Assembly: GCF_038630985.1 (NCBI RefSeq)
Contig: NZ_CP152049.1
Coordinates: 6,525,501-6,589,500, forward strand
DNA length: 64,000 nt
Direction: 5' to 3'
DNA from: Paenibacillus sp. FSL H8-0548
Lineage (GTDB): Bacteria > Bacillota > Bacilli > Paenibacillales > Paenibacillaceae
Shown: positions 56,601 to 63,829 of the stretch, piece by piece
Layout of the letters: every line of letters begins with the position of its first letter
How positions within the stretch are numbered: the first letter of the stretch is position 1
The notes under the pieces: model-generated
Seen by the model: the letters and a program-made list of their open reading frames with translations, nothing else
Databases searched by the model: none
What the model was told of the DNA's origin: nothing
Made by a program: the position numbers and the translations under genes

Positions 56601-56780
56601 GGCTTGTGCATTCTCTCCTTCTAGCCATAAGTATTCAGAAGTTGATTGTAAAATGGGTGAATCAACGCCACTATCATCTTCAGCGTAAATAACATAAGAC
56701 GGAAAAGTAGCCACCAATACAGCAAAAACGAGTGTTACCGTTAGAAGTTTATTTTTCATCATTTTCATAGCTTGTATCAT
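50610..56780 (-). CDS. 2056-residue S-layer-anchored multimodular glycosidase-like protein
   Basis: A secreted cell-wall protein. The signal peptide ends near Ile-Tyr-Ala33. Three CBM-like repeats (about 50-205, 216-373, 384-538) share Trp-x-Glu-Gly-Glu and Gly-Leu-Tyr-Ser-Gln-Gly-Ile-Asp-Ala. Beta-sandwich modules fill 540-780. From about 790 a GH-A-like catalytic region begins, with Asn-Asn-Glu1218-Ser-Gly as probable acid/base and GH42-like Trp-Leu-x-x-Arg-Tyr-Ser-Thr-Ile-Glu-Asp-Leu-Asn-Glu-Ala-Trp. This region is interrupted (about 905-1085) by a fourth repeat plus the start of a fifth. A Pro/Thr linker lies at 1671-1695 and three SLH domains at 1881-2050, each with Thr-Arg-Ala-Glu. It lies between the permeases and GH42, so it probably degrades galactan or rhamnogalacturonan at the cell surface. 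Activity is not proven. Confidence 0.88.
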   Translation of the reverse strand: MIQAMKMMKNKLLTVTLVFAVLVATFPSYVIYAEDDSGVDSPILQSTSEYLWLEGENAQAYDGGYQVVGEGASSGSSFLKLYTHDANTVATADYQLDIPATAKYDIWVLGTPGDNIWLSGYNWKLDTGAYSAAGSFYGESVFTTPDGMPFYWIKLSSTDLEQGQHDLGFQTNTPRQGNSDGLYSQGIDAVVAVPHAWEWKPNGLEQPTNMVLPEADSLWVEGEDAQAINGGYQVAGEGASSGASYLKLYTYDVNTVATADYQLDIPATAKYDVWVLGTPGDNEWLSGYKWKLDTGAYSAVGEAFGESVFGTPEGMPFYWVKLSSMDLEQGQHDLRFLTDTPRQAALDGLYSQGIDAVAVVPQVWEWTPNGLEHPAPKPIIPPKYVWMEGEAASITGEYRSKYNAKASDKQILEMYTMTPGATGTADYEFDIPEAGNYSVWVLASPGDNPWLSPFKWKLDAASYKVVDSPSANTVYVTPEGLPMSWQKLGVSELSQGQHSLGFLTDTPRQASLDGLYSQAIDAWVIVPDSWGWSPKGLNKPFNGQEVKFSFVSGELDKTIVQREDIVTVTTTNKVEADFNGELYFFADLMLNEEVVSREVVPSVKKTWTNGEENVQTMQLKIPFNAPDGSYEVRTGIVDIPYTNAPDGNDSVLVQSFAMGSAQGDAPELKVEIQELIVPQQMNREATLQGTASFELLQAVDFDTTAYLSFWKDDVLWGVSELASVNTSSLPVGENKEVVFDFQLPKDIPAASYVVKFGLHKLQALPSEPSLTVVSATASSDGYKPLTNGGFVDKKLGETHFWYADQNHTMIWDGVPFVPIGGLFTSDYLIYFSTTDAAANKARWEDDKRVLQYMKAQGLKDLYINAVVHGAGIPAWAWQWLLDYLDEEGFTYGIQFNAINHGDEEEVVQTAYMPRASDGATSLKAASGGQFLKMYTKIPGSKGTADYSFHLPAAGNYDIWVLGTPNNQSYASSYQWKLDNGAYQSTGDASGEPVFSTIEALQFGWHKLDSVELASGTHSLGFLTDTPRQSINDGLYAQGLDAIAVVPEDWAWTPSGIAKPNHPINDYAWIEAESGNVTGAYLSGWLKVEDITQSGEVSLIVPSANVQNAVAPASSFSITAISNLFTVVNPKTGEVVASGKGTVEKQSGSMLEFKADVTVPTLSEGTYTVYFTPQVKYKSHVLVNIWDKGDLFLDKIKSHVSKLRLGPNFRLFVDPVNNESGVYAENESMLIDSPVYRAQFITWLNNRYSTIEDLNEAWKMLTPLPSYETAARLVPIVRGEREEAWKNQLLLVDSASPDVTYKADAYQGRLWDDYADFRDDSFNDYQMKVADAINEIVSIPVIYKYVSSQRKYFINHQQAGGFQGIGGEVYGNSEYLVRERAGYPYSAAEQSAQTMWLITTETQLDENMEQKYNSGVKGYPDQQTMYDHFDNLIKSGSKGIYDFLLNCSYHTACTEAYAYYTAKPIQFEWLDEYRTNLLAPDSLAELVAYRPEVYYAYPAGEMWWGPNRRNVVLPGNDYQGGATLTTANDKWVVPTFDPKVKTDVLLVNLEDDPATTVYGKALLELGSLKDGTRDTVYMGYRRNLGALPEIDSYFTNEFTTLENGAVVQVLNPQASATAEIVYQTTEGKVWALRDGNLWIIGDTNWIQSFEGKEPKGTAKYIDQLDFSAVNGTPPTPSPSPTTPTPTPPTATPTPTSNNGNKTSRFVVDEGKVIVELGSNETVFSVPMEKVGNLPVQVKSGAAVFTISPAVLSRLSEQAGAASGAILEVQMLPVVDSNISNSPVLGGKARVVFAFAGQVYELSITLTKLDGTVYTAQQVSGDVEISLPFTTGLDQDLLGIYFYNESTKQWEYVGGTVDKVTDTIRVKLKHLSKYAVLEYKKTFEDVPAAHWAARTLQVLAAKHLVTGVTETIFKPAALTTRAEFTALLVRALDLELSDVATGFKDVKADSWYANSVQAAVAAGIVTGISEDSFGPNQPITRAEIAVLMGRALKLTGNTTNGDLFSDTQDIPSWAVSYVTELKLAGLVQGRTNNRFEPQEKATRAEAATFIFAIIKDKN
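53607..54065 (-). repeat. Fourth CBM-like repeat inserted in the catalytic region
   Basis: Residues 906-1058 align with repeats one to three from the Phe-Leu-Lys-Met-Tyr-Thr segment to Trp-Ala-Trp-Thr-Pro-Ser-Gly. They are followed by Tyr-Ala-Trp-Ile-Glu-Ala-Glu, the start of another unit that breaks off after about 20 residues. Confidence 0.75.
55167..56633 (-). repeat. Three tandem CBM-like repeat units at the N-terminus of the surface enzyme
   Basis: Units of 155-158 codons at 56166-56633, 55662-56135 and 55167-55631. The first two are roughly 80% identical by eye in protein and very similar in DNA; the third is more diverged. Each ends Trp-x-Trp-x-Pro-x-Gly-Leu followed by a Pro-containing linker. 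Confidence 0.8.
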
Positions 56781-56826
56781 CTGAGAAAACGCCTCCCATT
56801 ACTCTTATAATGAATTGCTATCTCTA

Positions 56827-57645
56827 TTAACCCTTAACTGCACCAGCAGTAAGACCTGAAACAATGTATTTTTGGACGAATATATACAATAAAATAACGG
56901 GCAACGAGACAATCACAATATTGGCAAACACCAAATTCCAGTCACTGGAATGTTGACCAAAGAAGAAATAAATGGTCATGCTTAACGTAAATCGACTTGC
57001 CGTATTCAGAAAATAAAACGGCGTTTGAAAATCATTCCAGATGTTCATGGATGAAAGGACGACAACAGATGCATTGACTGGCATTAATAACGGAAAGAGA
57101 ATTTTGAAAAATAATTTAAACCTTCCGACTCCATCAATAATAGCCGCTTCGTCAAGTTCTTTAGGTACGCCTCGAAGAAATGAAATATACAAATAAGTCA
57201 TGAAGGGGAAATTGGTGGCTACATAAAGTAAAACAATCCCCGTGAGCGTACGAATGAGATGCAGCGATTGCATTAAATAGTAGGTCGTAATAATTGAGCC
57301 AGGAAGAATCATTCCCGCTATTAGAACGTGCTGCAACAGTCTCATAAGACGGCTGTCTCTGCGTTCAATAACAAAAGCGGCAACTGCACAAACGATAATA
57401 ATAAGGACAACAGACACAACGGTTATAAACAGCGTAATCCAGAACGCTTGTGGAATACGTGCAATTCTAAATACCTCTGTATAATTATTGAAACCTGACC
57501 AATCTTTAGGAAGTGTCAACTTTAGGTCTGCTGCATCGCTTTGATTCTTAAGAGAGTTCACAATAACCATGTATAAGGGAATTGCTACAATTCCGCTTAG
57601 AATCAAGGAAATCAGCTCTAGTAATCTTTTTTTCCATTTGCGCAT
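56827..57645 (-). CDS. Carbohydrate ABC transporter permease, MalG type
   Basis: A 272-residue inner-membrane permease with six helices. The EAA loop is Glu-Leu-Asp-Glu-Ala-Ala-Ile-Ile-Asp-Gly-Val-Gly, and the C-terminus Gly-Leu-Thr-Ala-Gly-Ala-Val-Lys-Gly is typical. It starts 4 bases after the stop of the MalF-type partner. It is followed after 46 bases by the S-layer-anchored enzyme, linking transport to surface digestion. Confidence 0.9.
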   Translation of the reverse strand: MRKWKKRLLELISLILSGIVAIPLYMVIVNSLKNQSDAADLKLTLPKDWSGFNNYTEVFRIARIPQAFWITLFITVVSVVLIIIVCAVAAFVIERRDSRLMRLLQHVLIAGMILPGSIITTYYLMQSLHLIRTLTGIVLLYVATNFPFMTYLYISFLRGVPKELDEAAIIDGVGRFKLFFKILFPLLMPVNASVVVLSSMNIWNDFQTPFYFLNTASRFTLSMTIYFFFGQHSSDWNLVFANIVIVSLPVILLYIFVQKYIVSGLTAGAVKG

Positions 57646-57649
57646 CTGA

Positions 57650-58519
57650 TCACCCTTCTACCTTCCGGTTCAGCACCTTATTGACCAGCAGCACAATCAC
57701 CAGGACAATCAGGAACAACATGACGTTTGCTGCCGTAGCCTCCCCATTCCTGCCTGCAGCAAAATTCTTAAATACGATTGTGTTAATGACCTGAGATGAA
57801 TTTCCTGGTCCTCCCCCTGTCAAGGCATATACGATATCAAATACCTTCAAGCCGCCGATTACACTGAGAATCACGTTTGTATTGACGATTGGCATGATCA
57901 AGGGAAGCGTAATATGTCTGAACATTTGCCAGGAATTAACGCCCTCAACCATGGCCGACTCCTTCAATTCCTGAGGGATCGTTTGTAGTGCCGCTAGGAA
58001 TAGAATCATCGATAGACCCGTCCACTTCCATATTTCAACAAAACTCACAGAAAAGATAACTATTTGCGGATCAGTCAACCATGATTGCGCAAGCATATCC
58101 AAATGAAGCGTTTCCAGAAACACATTTAAAAGCCCTCTGCTAGGATGCAGCAAAGCACTGAATACAAGTGAAACTGCCAATGTACTTAGAAGAACTGGGA
58201 AAAATAGCATCGATCGAAAAAAGAGTGTTGTCCTTAACTTAGCATTGGCCAGCAACGCAAGCAGCAAGCCTAAAACAATCTTAAAAACGGTCGTAATAAT
58301 GGCGAATATAAATGTATTCTTGAACGCGATAACCTGATCATCCTCCTGAAACAAGGATTTGAAATTGTCGAATCCAACAAACCGAGTATATTTAAAACTT
58401 TCGTCCATATTCGTAAAGGCATATAGAAATCCTGTTAGATTCGGATAAATGAAGAAAACACTAAAAATCAACAAGCCAGGCAACAGCAACCAGTAGCTAT
58501 AATACATTTTTTTTATCAT
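57650..58519 (-). CDS. Carbohydrate ABC transporter permease, MalF/UgpA type
   Basis: A 289-residue inner-membrane permease. It has the N-terminal Leu-Leu-Pro-Gly-Leu-Leu segment, the EAA loop Glu-Leu-Lys-Glu-Ser-Ala-Met-Val-Glu-Gly-Val, and Leu-Thr-Gly-Gly-Gly-Pro-Gly-Asn-Ser. It is encoded between the binding lipoprotein and the MalG-type partner. GAGGTG precedes the ATG. As elsewhere in the window, no ATPase gene is adjacent. Confidence 0.9.
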   Translation of the reverse strand: MIKKMYYSYWLLLPGLLIFSVFFIYPNLTGFLYAFTNMDESFKYTRFVGFDNFKSLFQEDDQVIAFKNTFIFAIITTVFKIVLGLLLALLANAKLRTTLFFRSMLFFPVLLSTLAVSLVFSALLHPSRGLLNVFLETLHLDMLAQSWLTDPQIVIFSVSFVEIWKWTGLSMILFLAALQTIPQELKESAMVEGVNSWQMFRHITLPLIMPIVNTNVILSVIGGLKVFDIVYALTGGGPGNSSQVINTIVFKNFAAGRNGEATAANVMLFLIVLVIVLLVNKVLNRKVEG

Positions 58520-58542
58520 TCGGCACCTCTATATAAAAGGAA

Positions 58543-58558
58543 GGGAGTAAGAACTCCC
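58543..58558 (-). other. Small intercistronic hairpin between lipoprotein and permease genes
   Basis: GGGAGT pairs with ACTCCC in the 58-base gap, flanked by purine/pyrimidine runs and followed on the minus strand by TTCCTTTT. It occupies the same place as the hairpin at 9971-10004 and may lower permease expression. Confidence 0.4.
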
Positions 58559-58577
58559 CCCCTTTTTTCTAATGTCT

Positions 58578-59951
58578 TCACTTGAAGTTCGGATCGTCCT
58601 TGGCTTTTGCTGCTTTTTCATAATCCTTTTGTTGTGCTTCTAGCACTTGTTCAGGCGTTTTCCCGCCAATAATGATATCCTGCAAATAAGCTGGGAAAGC
58701 CGCGTTGATATCGTATTTCATACTAAACCCGTCGCCACTCGCTCTACCGGCATCCAAAAAGGCTTTGGCTTCAAGCTCCGCTGGTGTTAATGATGTCACC
58801 GTTACACCCTTAATTGCTGGAATACCGCCATCTTTGCCGAAGAAAATATTTTGCGCTTCTAGAGATTCGAAGAAGTTAACAAACTTCTGTGCAGCTTCTT
58901 CATTTTTACCTTTGACCACAAAGACGGCATTTGGTGCAAAAATATAGCTTTTGTCGGCTTCAGCGCCTTGGTAAGGCATAATGAACGCGCCAATGTCTGC
59001 TGTCTGATCCGGGAATTTACTGGCAATATCGGTCATTACCCAAGTCGCCATAATGTACATGCCTGCTTCGCCCGTTGCCAAAGCCTTCTGTGCATTATCG
59101 TAAGTATCAGAAAGCACGTCCTTGTTTGTCAGCCCTCTAGACGTCACATCTTTAAGGAACTGCAGCCCTGTTTTACGAGCTGTCCAATCTGTGAATTTTG
59201 CTTGATTAACATCGATTTTAGCGAGAATCTCAGTCGTTGAAGGTGTGGCTTGTGCATGCTGCACGGGTAATTGCAATGTCCATGCATCTTTACCGGAAAG
59301 GTATACCGGAATTTTCCCGCCTTTCTTGAGCGCCTCGCTAACGCTCCAGAATTCATCCATCGTCGTGGGTACTTGAAGCCCTAAGCTTTCGAATACCTTT
59401 TTGTTATACAGAACTACACTTGTATTAGAACCGCCATATGGAGCTCCATAATATTTACCGTCTTCAAGAGCTGTCATAATGCCCTTCCAAGATTCCTTGT
59501 CAAAATTAGTTATCCACGGCTGATCCTCTTGGCTAACGAATGTATCGGACATTTTACCGAAGCCTTGTGTATCCCCAAGACCAGCGTAGTAGAACAGTAG
59601 ATCCGGCTTATCTCCAGTAGCAAAGCGGGCTTTGACTAGATTAACGCCATCCATACCCTCGGGGATTTTCTCTATTTCTAATTCAATGCCCGTTTTCTCA
59701 GCTGCTGCGATTAGGACTTCATCCATACCGCTTTTAAACCAGCTAGCATGTCCAATCCCTTTGATCTTGATCTTCTCCAAAGGTGCACTTGGGCTTTCTT
59801 CAGGTGTAGATGGACTAGCACTTGGTGAACCCCCATTGTTTGTGGAACTGCTTGAACCCTCATTATTCCCACTGCCACATGCTGTAACGACCACCATCAA
59901 CAAAGCTAATATCGCTGCAGCAAAAACTTTTCCAAAATGTTTTTTCCTCAA
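58578..59951 (-). CDS. Extracellular solute-binding lipoprotein of sugar ABC importer
   Basis: A family-1 binding protein of 457 residues. An ATG at 60017 would add 22 charged residues before the signal. GAGGGG six bases before a TTG at 59951 gives Leu/Met-Arg-Lys-Lys-His followed by a hydrophobic helix and lipobox Val-Val-Thr-Ala-Cys25, so TTG is preferred. The mature protein begins with a Gly/Ser/Asn/Pro-rich tether, then a maltose-binding-like fold with Gly-Glu-Ala-Gly-Met-Tyr-Ile-Met. It is the first gene of the long operon through the permeases, surface enzyme, GH42 and GH78, and should deliver their substrate. Confidence 0.9.
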   Translation of the reverse strand: MRKKHFGKVFAAAILALLMVVVTACGSGNNEGSSSSTNNGGSPSASPSTPEESPSAPLEKIKIKGIGHASWFKSGMDEVLIAAAEKTGIELEIEKIPEGMDGVNLVKARFATGDKPDLLFYYAGLGDTQGFGKMSDTFVSQEDQPWITNFDKESWKGIMTALEDGKYYGAPYGGSNTSVVLYNKKVFESLGLQVPTTMDEFWSVSEALKKGGKIPVYLSGKDAWTLQLPVQHAQATPSTTEILAKIDVNQAKFTDWTARKTGLQFLKDVTSRGLTNKDVLSDTYDNAQKALATGEAGMYIMATWVMTDIASKFPDQTADIGAFIMPYQGAEADKSYIFAPNAVFVVKGKNEEAAQKFVNFFESLEAQNIFFGKDGGIPAIKGVTVTSLTPAELEAKAFLDAGRASGDGFSMKYDINAAFPAYLQDIIIGGKTPEQVLEAQQKDYEKAAKAKDDPNFK

Positions 59952-60043
59952 AATTTTCCCCTCTTTTCGAATCGATATTGGTTGAGACGTTCTCAGTGTA
60001 CCGTCTGTATCAATCAAACAAAATAGATATTCTTATTCATCGC

Positions 60044-60065
60044 AGGTGGATAATCTTATCCACCT
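60044..60065 (-). promoter_or_regulatory. Perfect inverted repeat upstream of the lipoprotein operon
   Basis: AGGTGGATAA-TC-TTATCCACCT has 10-base arms and a 2-base centre, 92 bases before the TTG start. A two-base loop cannot form a good RNA hairpin, so a protein-binding operator is more likely. Its regulator is not identified in the window. Confidence 0.5.
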
Positions 60066-60580
60066 CTCGATATCATCAGTCTAAGCATCATAGTTAACCT
60101 TGACTCTATTACAATTGATATAGGTTCATGTTACAGCATTAAAAAAATGATTGACTTCTAAGATGCCTATCGAATGAATTTGATAATATAAGCACGCAGC
60201 TCTACCTGAATTATGATACTGTCGACAATACAAAGATCTTCTATCTTAATATTCTTAATAGGTCTACCGATGTAAGCCCATCAATAATAACATCTACGAA
60301 TCGGAAGCCTCTCATTTATGGATTCCCTTAATCGCTCCATTTAGCGGCAACATGTTCTATCGATATTCCGCTAGCGATGAATGGACGAATAAAAAGCAAC
60401 CTGCTGTATTTTCCTTCATAAGCAAAATATTTCCGTGTTGCTCGTAACCAGTAATTTGGCGAAAAGGGCTATCCAAACAAGGAAACGATGTTTAATCATT
60501 TGGATACAGTCTTGGAGGCAGGAACCGTATTAAATGTCAACCAAGTTCAATTGGCAAAACACCCGCCAGCCACACTTGGT
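60066..60580 (+). other. Long non-coding stretch with possible decayed coding remnants
   Basis: No intact gene is present between the operator and the stop of the GH78 gene. Plus-strand frames contain short coding-like pieces, for example Gly-Glu-Lys-Gly-Tyr-Pro-Asn-Lys-Glu-Thr-Met-Phe-Asn-His-Leu near 60458-60502 and a piece with Trp-Ile-Pro-Leu-Ile-Ala-Pro-Phe-Ser-Gly near 60319-60348. They are in different frames and separated by stops. I cannot name the original gene. Confidence 0.3.
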
Positions 60581-63500
60581 TCACCGCGAATGAAACGAAT
60601 AACATCCGGATAAAACGAGATATTCTGTGGAACTTTCTGTCGCTGAGACGAGTGTGACTCCCGCTGCATCGCCAGCTAATACTCCGCTCTCTGTAACCAT
60701 TTGCTGTGGGAAGGTCGGAATAATAACTGTAGCCGATGTGTTGGCCGGCACCTCAACCTTTAAGTGCAACTCCTCCTCATTCTTGCTCCATTCACAAGAA
60801 ATAGTTCCTCGAACTGAGTGGTAAGCAGCCTCCACCCAGTCGATTGAGCCGGCGATCTTCGGCTCAATTCGGACCCGCTTATACGAGGGTGCGTATTCAT
60901 CCGGACGAATGCCGCCGAAGCTTTGCAGCATCCACTCGGCAATGGAGCCGAAACCGGAATGAACAAAGCCGTTCATCGCGCTGGGGTTAAAGCCTAATCC
61001 GGCAACATAGGAGTCGAGGCGCTCCCAAACCGCGGTGGCCCCGTGATCAATCATATGACCAAAAGACGGCGACTCCGACCGCATGGCCATATGGAAAGCC
61101 AACTCATGCTGCCCGTTGTCAGAAAGGGCATTTAACAGAGTATTCGTAGTCGATGTACCCGTAGTGAAGAAGCCGTCATACTGCTCAATCGCCTCAAGCA
61201 TCCTTTTCAGGACAACGGCTGCATCAACAGGCTTCACAAGTCCATAACCAAGTAGCAAACCGTAAAGGGTTTGAGCAGCCACAGCTGGTTCCTGCGAGGC
61301 GACTATCGTACCAACAAATTCCTGAGTCAGCCTCGCAGCAAACCGCTCAAGCTTATCGGCAGCATCCTGGTCACCGACAACACGTGCGGTTTTCTGTACC
61401 AGTTGACTGATCTGCAGAAACGCCAGCATTTCATAATGATATTTGTCCATGCAGGGAGGTCCGGTATCTTTCCATAAGGTCGCTCCCGGCCGGACAGTCA
61501 TGTGAGACGCCAAGTGATCATTCCAGCAATACTCAAAGGGCTCCAGCCCGCTTTCCAGCCGGTTTTGCAGCAACAAACAATAAGCCAGCAGCAAGGGATA
61601 CGTCTCCTCCAACAATCGCTTGTTGCCGTAATTCAAATAAGAAGACCATGCCGTGGTAACAGCTGCATCGGACCAGCCGGCCGAAGGAGAGATTAATCTC
61701 ATCCGCGGGGCCGTGCTGTAGAAATATCCTTCATCGCTCTGCTCATCGGCCATATCGGTGATTCTGCGCGGGAAGTGGGAGGACATATCCAGCATATAAG
61801 GGAGTGATTGGGAATGGGTGGTGAAGCAATCGCCCAGCCAAGGCCAGCGCTCGTCCCGATCCACGACATCAACAAGCACACTTTTCATGCAGGCTTGATA
61901 GGTCGATCGTATATTGGACCAGAGTTGATTCAATCGTCTGTCCGAGGTTTGCAGATTGGATGCCACCGCATAATCATCCGCAATCATAATAGCGGTTATA
62001 TCTACCAGTTGGTCCCGTGCATTCAAGCCCGTTACCTCGATATAACGAAATCCCTGAAAGGTAAATGAGGCTTCAAACGTCTGCACTCCCCGGCCATTCA
62101 AAATATAAACATCACCATTATTATATGCACCCCAGAGACTGTCTGTATAAAGCGAAGCGTCATCCTTCAATTCGGGGATATAGCGCAGCTTGATCCGGGA
62201 ACCTGCCGGACCTTGCAAGGTGACCCGGCAAACGCCGCCGACGGTTTTGCCGAAGTCATATAACCAAACGTTGAGGCCAATCTCCTTGACGGACTCGGAA
62301 GGGAACTCCGTTAAACGGCGGATCGGCTGCACAGTTTGCGGTGATTTCTCCAAAGCCCAAGAAACAGGCGATACTTCAACCAGCTTCCAAGCGGCTGCGC
62401 CTGAGAAAGCGGGCTCAGACCAGCCCGGCATCTCTTGCCGGGAATCATAATGGATTCCATCATACATGCTAGTTTTGCGATAGGGGCCGTCTATGGTATA
62501 TGTCCAGTCGGAGCAGGTGCCTATCGTCACTTGCGAACCATCCGTATATTCGATCTCCAATTGCGAAATTATTCGCGGAATCGCATCTCCGTATCTCCCT
62601 TCGGCAAAGTTCTTGTATTGATCGTATCCGTCGAGGCGAAAGCGTGAGCGGTACCAGCCATCAGCCAATATTGCGCCGATGGCATTAGCGCCTTGATTTA
62701 ATAACGTGGTTACATCGAATGCCTGCACAGCGACCCGTTTGTTGTACTGGGTAAAACCCGGTGCTAGGCAGTGGTCACCGACACGTGAACCATTCAAATA
62801 GAGCTCATAAAGCCCAAGGGCCGTGACATAAATCATAGCCCGTTTAATCGGCTGGCCGATCATAAATTCATTTCTAAAAAACGGAGATGGGCGCAGATTA
62901 CGGCGACTGCCGGGATCATATGCCGTCTGCCCATCTGTCAGAAAGACCGTTCCGAATCCTTCCTCCACATTCTCATAGGAATCCAGCGCACTCACTTTAC
63001 AGCCTAGTGCTATATTAACGCCATTACTCAGCACCTCTAATTCTGCCAGCTTCAAACAGTAGGTCGGGCCTGCGAATGCAGCTTCCGTTTGCTTGAGTGA
63101 AGTCAATCGGATATAACGTCCACTGGTTTCAGCAAAAGCGGAGGTTAAACACGATTCAAATGCGACATCCACTTCAGAATAGTCCACTGCCAGAGTACAG
63201 TCCAGCATATCCGCATTTTCTGAAACTTCGACTTTGAAACGCATAGGAAAGCCATCGGACGGAGGTATTTCACCACCCTCCGGACGTAACCCCCGCCTTC
63301 CGGCTGCAGCAAACATCCGAATGCCATCGACCTTGCGTGATTGGCCAAGATCAATTTGCACCCATTTCTGCTCCAAAGGATTCGTTGTTTCCAAGGACAT
63401 ATAACCGAGACAAACCGGTGAATCCTCGATAAATTCTAAAGCGGTAATCCATTCGGCTTTCCAATCTTCACTCTGCAAGAGCCCTATGGAAAATTCGGCA

Positions 63501-63829
63501 GTCTCATCGGCTTCACTTTTCTCTGCCATACCGCCAGCCGCAACCGTCCATATATATACCGTCCAGAAACAACCGTCTCCTGAAGACAGCACTGACCCAC
63601 CATATTCGATATGGAGCGTGTCATCGGAGTCAATTTTCCCGGAATCCCAGAGGTCAGCCAAGTCCGGCCTTAGTTTAGCCGGATCGGAGGCAACCAGGAT
63701 TTGATAAGCTGCTTGTTTAACGTTTCTTCTTTCATCTGCGATTTCCCAAGAAAATCTGGGTTTAGGAGTGCTGATCCCGAGTGGATTGATCAAATATTCA
63801 CAGCGCAAATAACTGGCTTTACTGGGCAT
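60581..63829 (-). CDS. GH78 alpha-L-rhamnosidase with inserted discoidin-like module
   Basis: A 1082-residue cytoplasmic enzyme (no signal peptide). The N-terminal fibronectin-like domain starts Leu-Arg-Cys-Glu-Tyr-Leu, typical of GH78. Residues ~132-317 are an inserted F5/8C-like module (Trp-Val-Gln-Ile-Asp-Leu-Gly through Arg-Tyr-Ile-Arg-Leu-Thr). It splits Trp-Lys-Ala-Glu-Trp-Ile from the Bac_rhamnosid_N domain containing Leu-Tyr-Leu-Asn-Gly-Ser-Arg-Val-Gly. The catalytic barrel has Asp-Arg-Asp659-Glu660-Arg-Trp and Trp-Leu-Gly-Asp. AAAGGAG before the ATG at 63829 is preferred over the ATG at 63853. It releases rhamnose from imported glycans. It is transcribed alone or with genes beyond the window's right edge. 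Confidence 0.92.
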   Translation of the reverse strand: MPSKASYLRCEYLINPLGISTPKPRFSWEIADERRNVKQAAYQILVASDPAKLRPDLADLWDSGKIDSDDTLHIEYGGSVLSSGDGCFWTVYIWTVAAGGMAEKSEADETAEFSIGLLQSEDWKAEWITALEFIEDSPVCLGYMSLETTNPLEQKWVQIDLGQSRKVDGIRMFAAAGRRGLRPEGGEIPPSDGFPMRFKVEVSENADMLDCTLAVDYSEVDVAFESCLTSAFAETSGRYIRLTSLKQTEAAFAGPTYCLKLAELEVLSNGVNIALGCKVSALDSYENVEEGFGTVFLTDGQTAYDPGSRRNLRPSPFFRNEFMIGQPIKRAMIYVTALGLYELYLNGSRVGDHCLAPGFTQYNKRVAVQAFDVTTLLNQGANAIGAILADGWYRSRFRLDGYDQYKNFAEGRYGDAIPRIISQLEIEYTDGSQVTIGTCSDWTYTIDGPYRKTSMYDGIHYDSRQEMPGWSEPAFSGAAAWKLVEVSPVSWALEKSPQTVQPIRRLTEFPSESVKEIGLNVWLYDFGKTVGGVCRVTLQGPAGSRIKLRYIPELKDDASLYTDSLWGAYNNGDVYILNGRGVQTFEASFTFQGFRYIEVTGLNARDQLVDITAIMIADDYAVASNLQTSDRRLNQLWSNIRSTYQACMKSVLVDVVDRDERWPWLGDCFTTHSQSLPYMLDMSSHFPRRITDMADEQSDEGYFYSTAPRMRLISPSAGWSDAAVTTAWSSYLNYGNKRLLEETYPLLLAYCLLLQNRLESGLEPFEYCWNDHLASHMTVRPGATLWKDTGPPCMDKYHYEMLAFLQISQLVQKTARVVGDQDAADKLERFAARLTQEFVGTIVASQEPAVAAQTLYGLLLGYGLVKPVDAAVVLKRMLEAIEQYDGFFTTGTSTTNTLLNALSDNGQHELAFHMAMRSESPSFGHMIDHGATAVWERLDSYVAGLGFNPSAMNGFVHSGFGSIAEWMLQSFGGIRPDEYAPSYKRVRIEPKIAGSIDWVEAAYHSVRGTISCEWSKNEEELHLKVEVPANTSATVIIPTFPQQMVTESGVLAGDAAGVTLVSATESSTEYLVLSGCYSFHSR

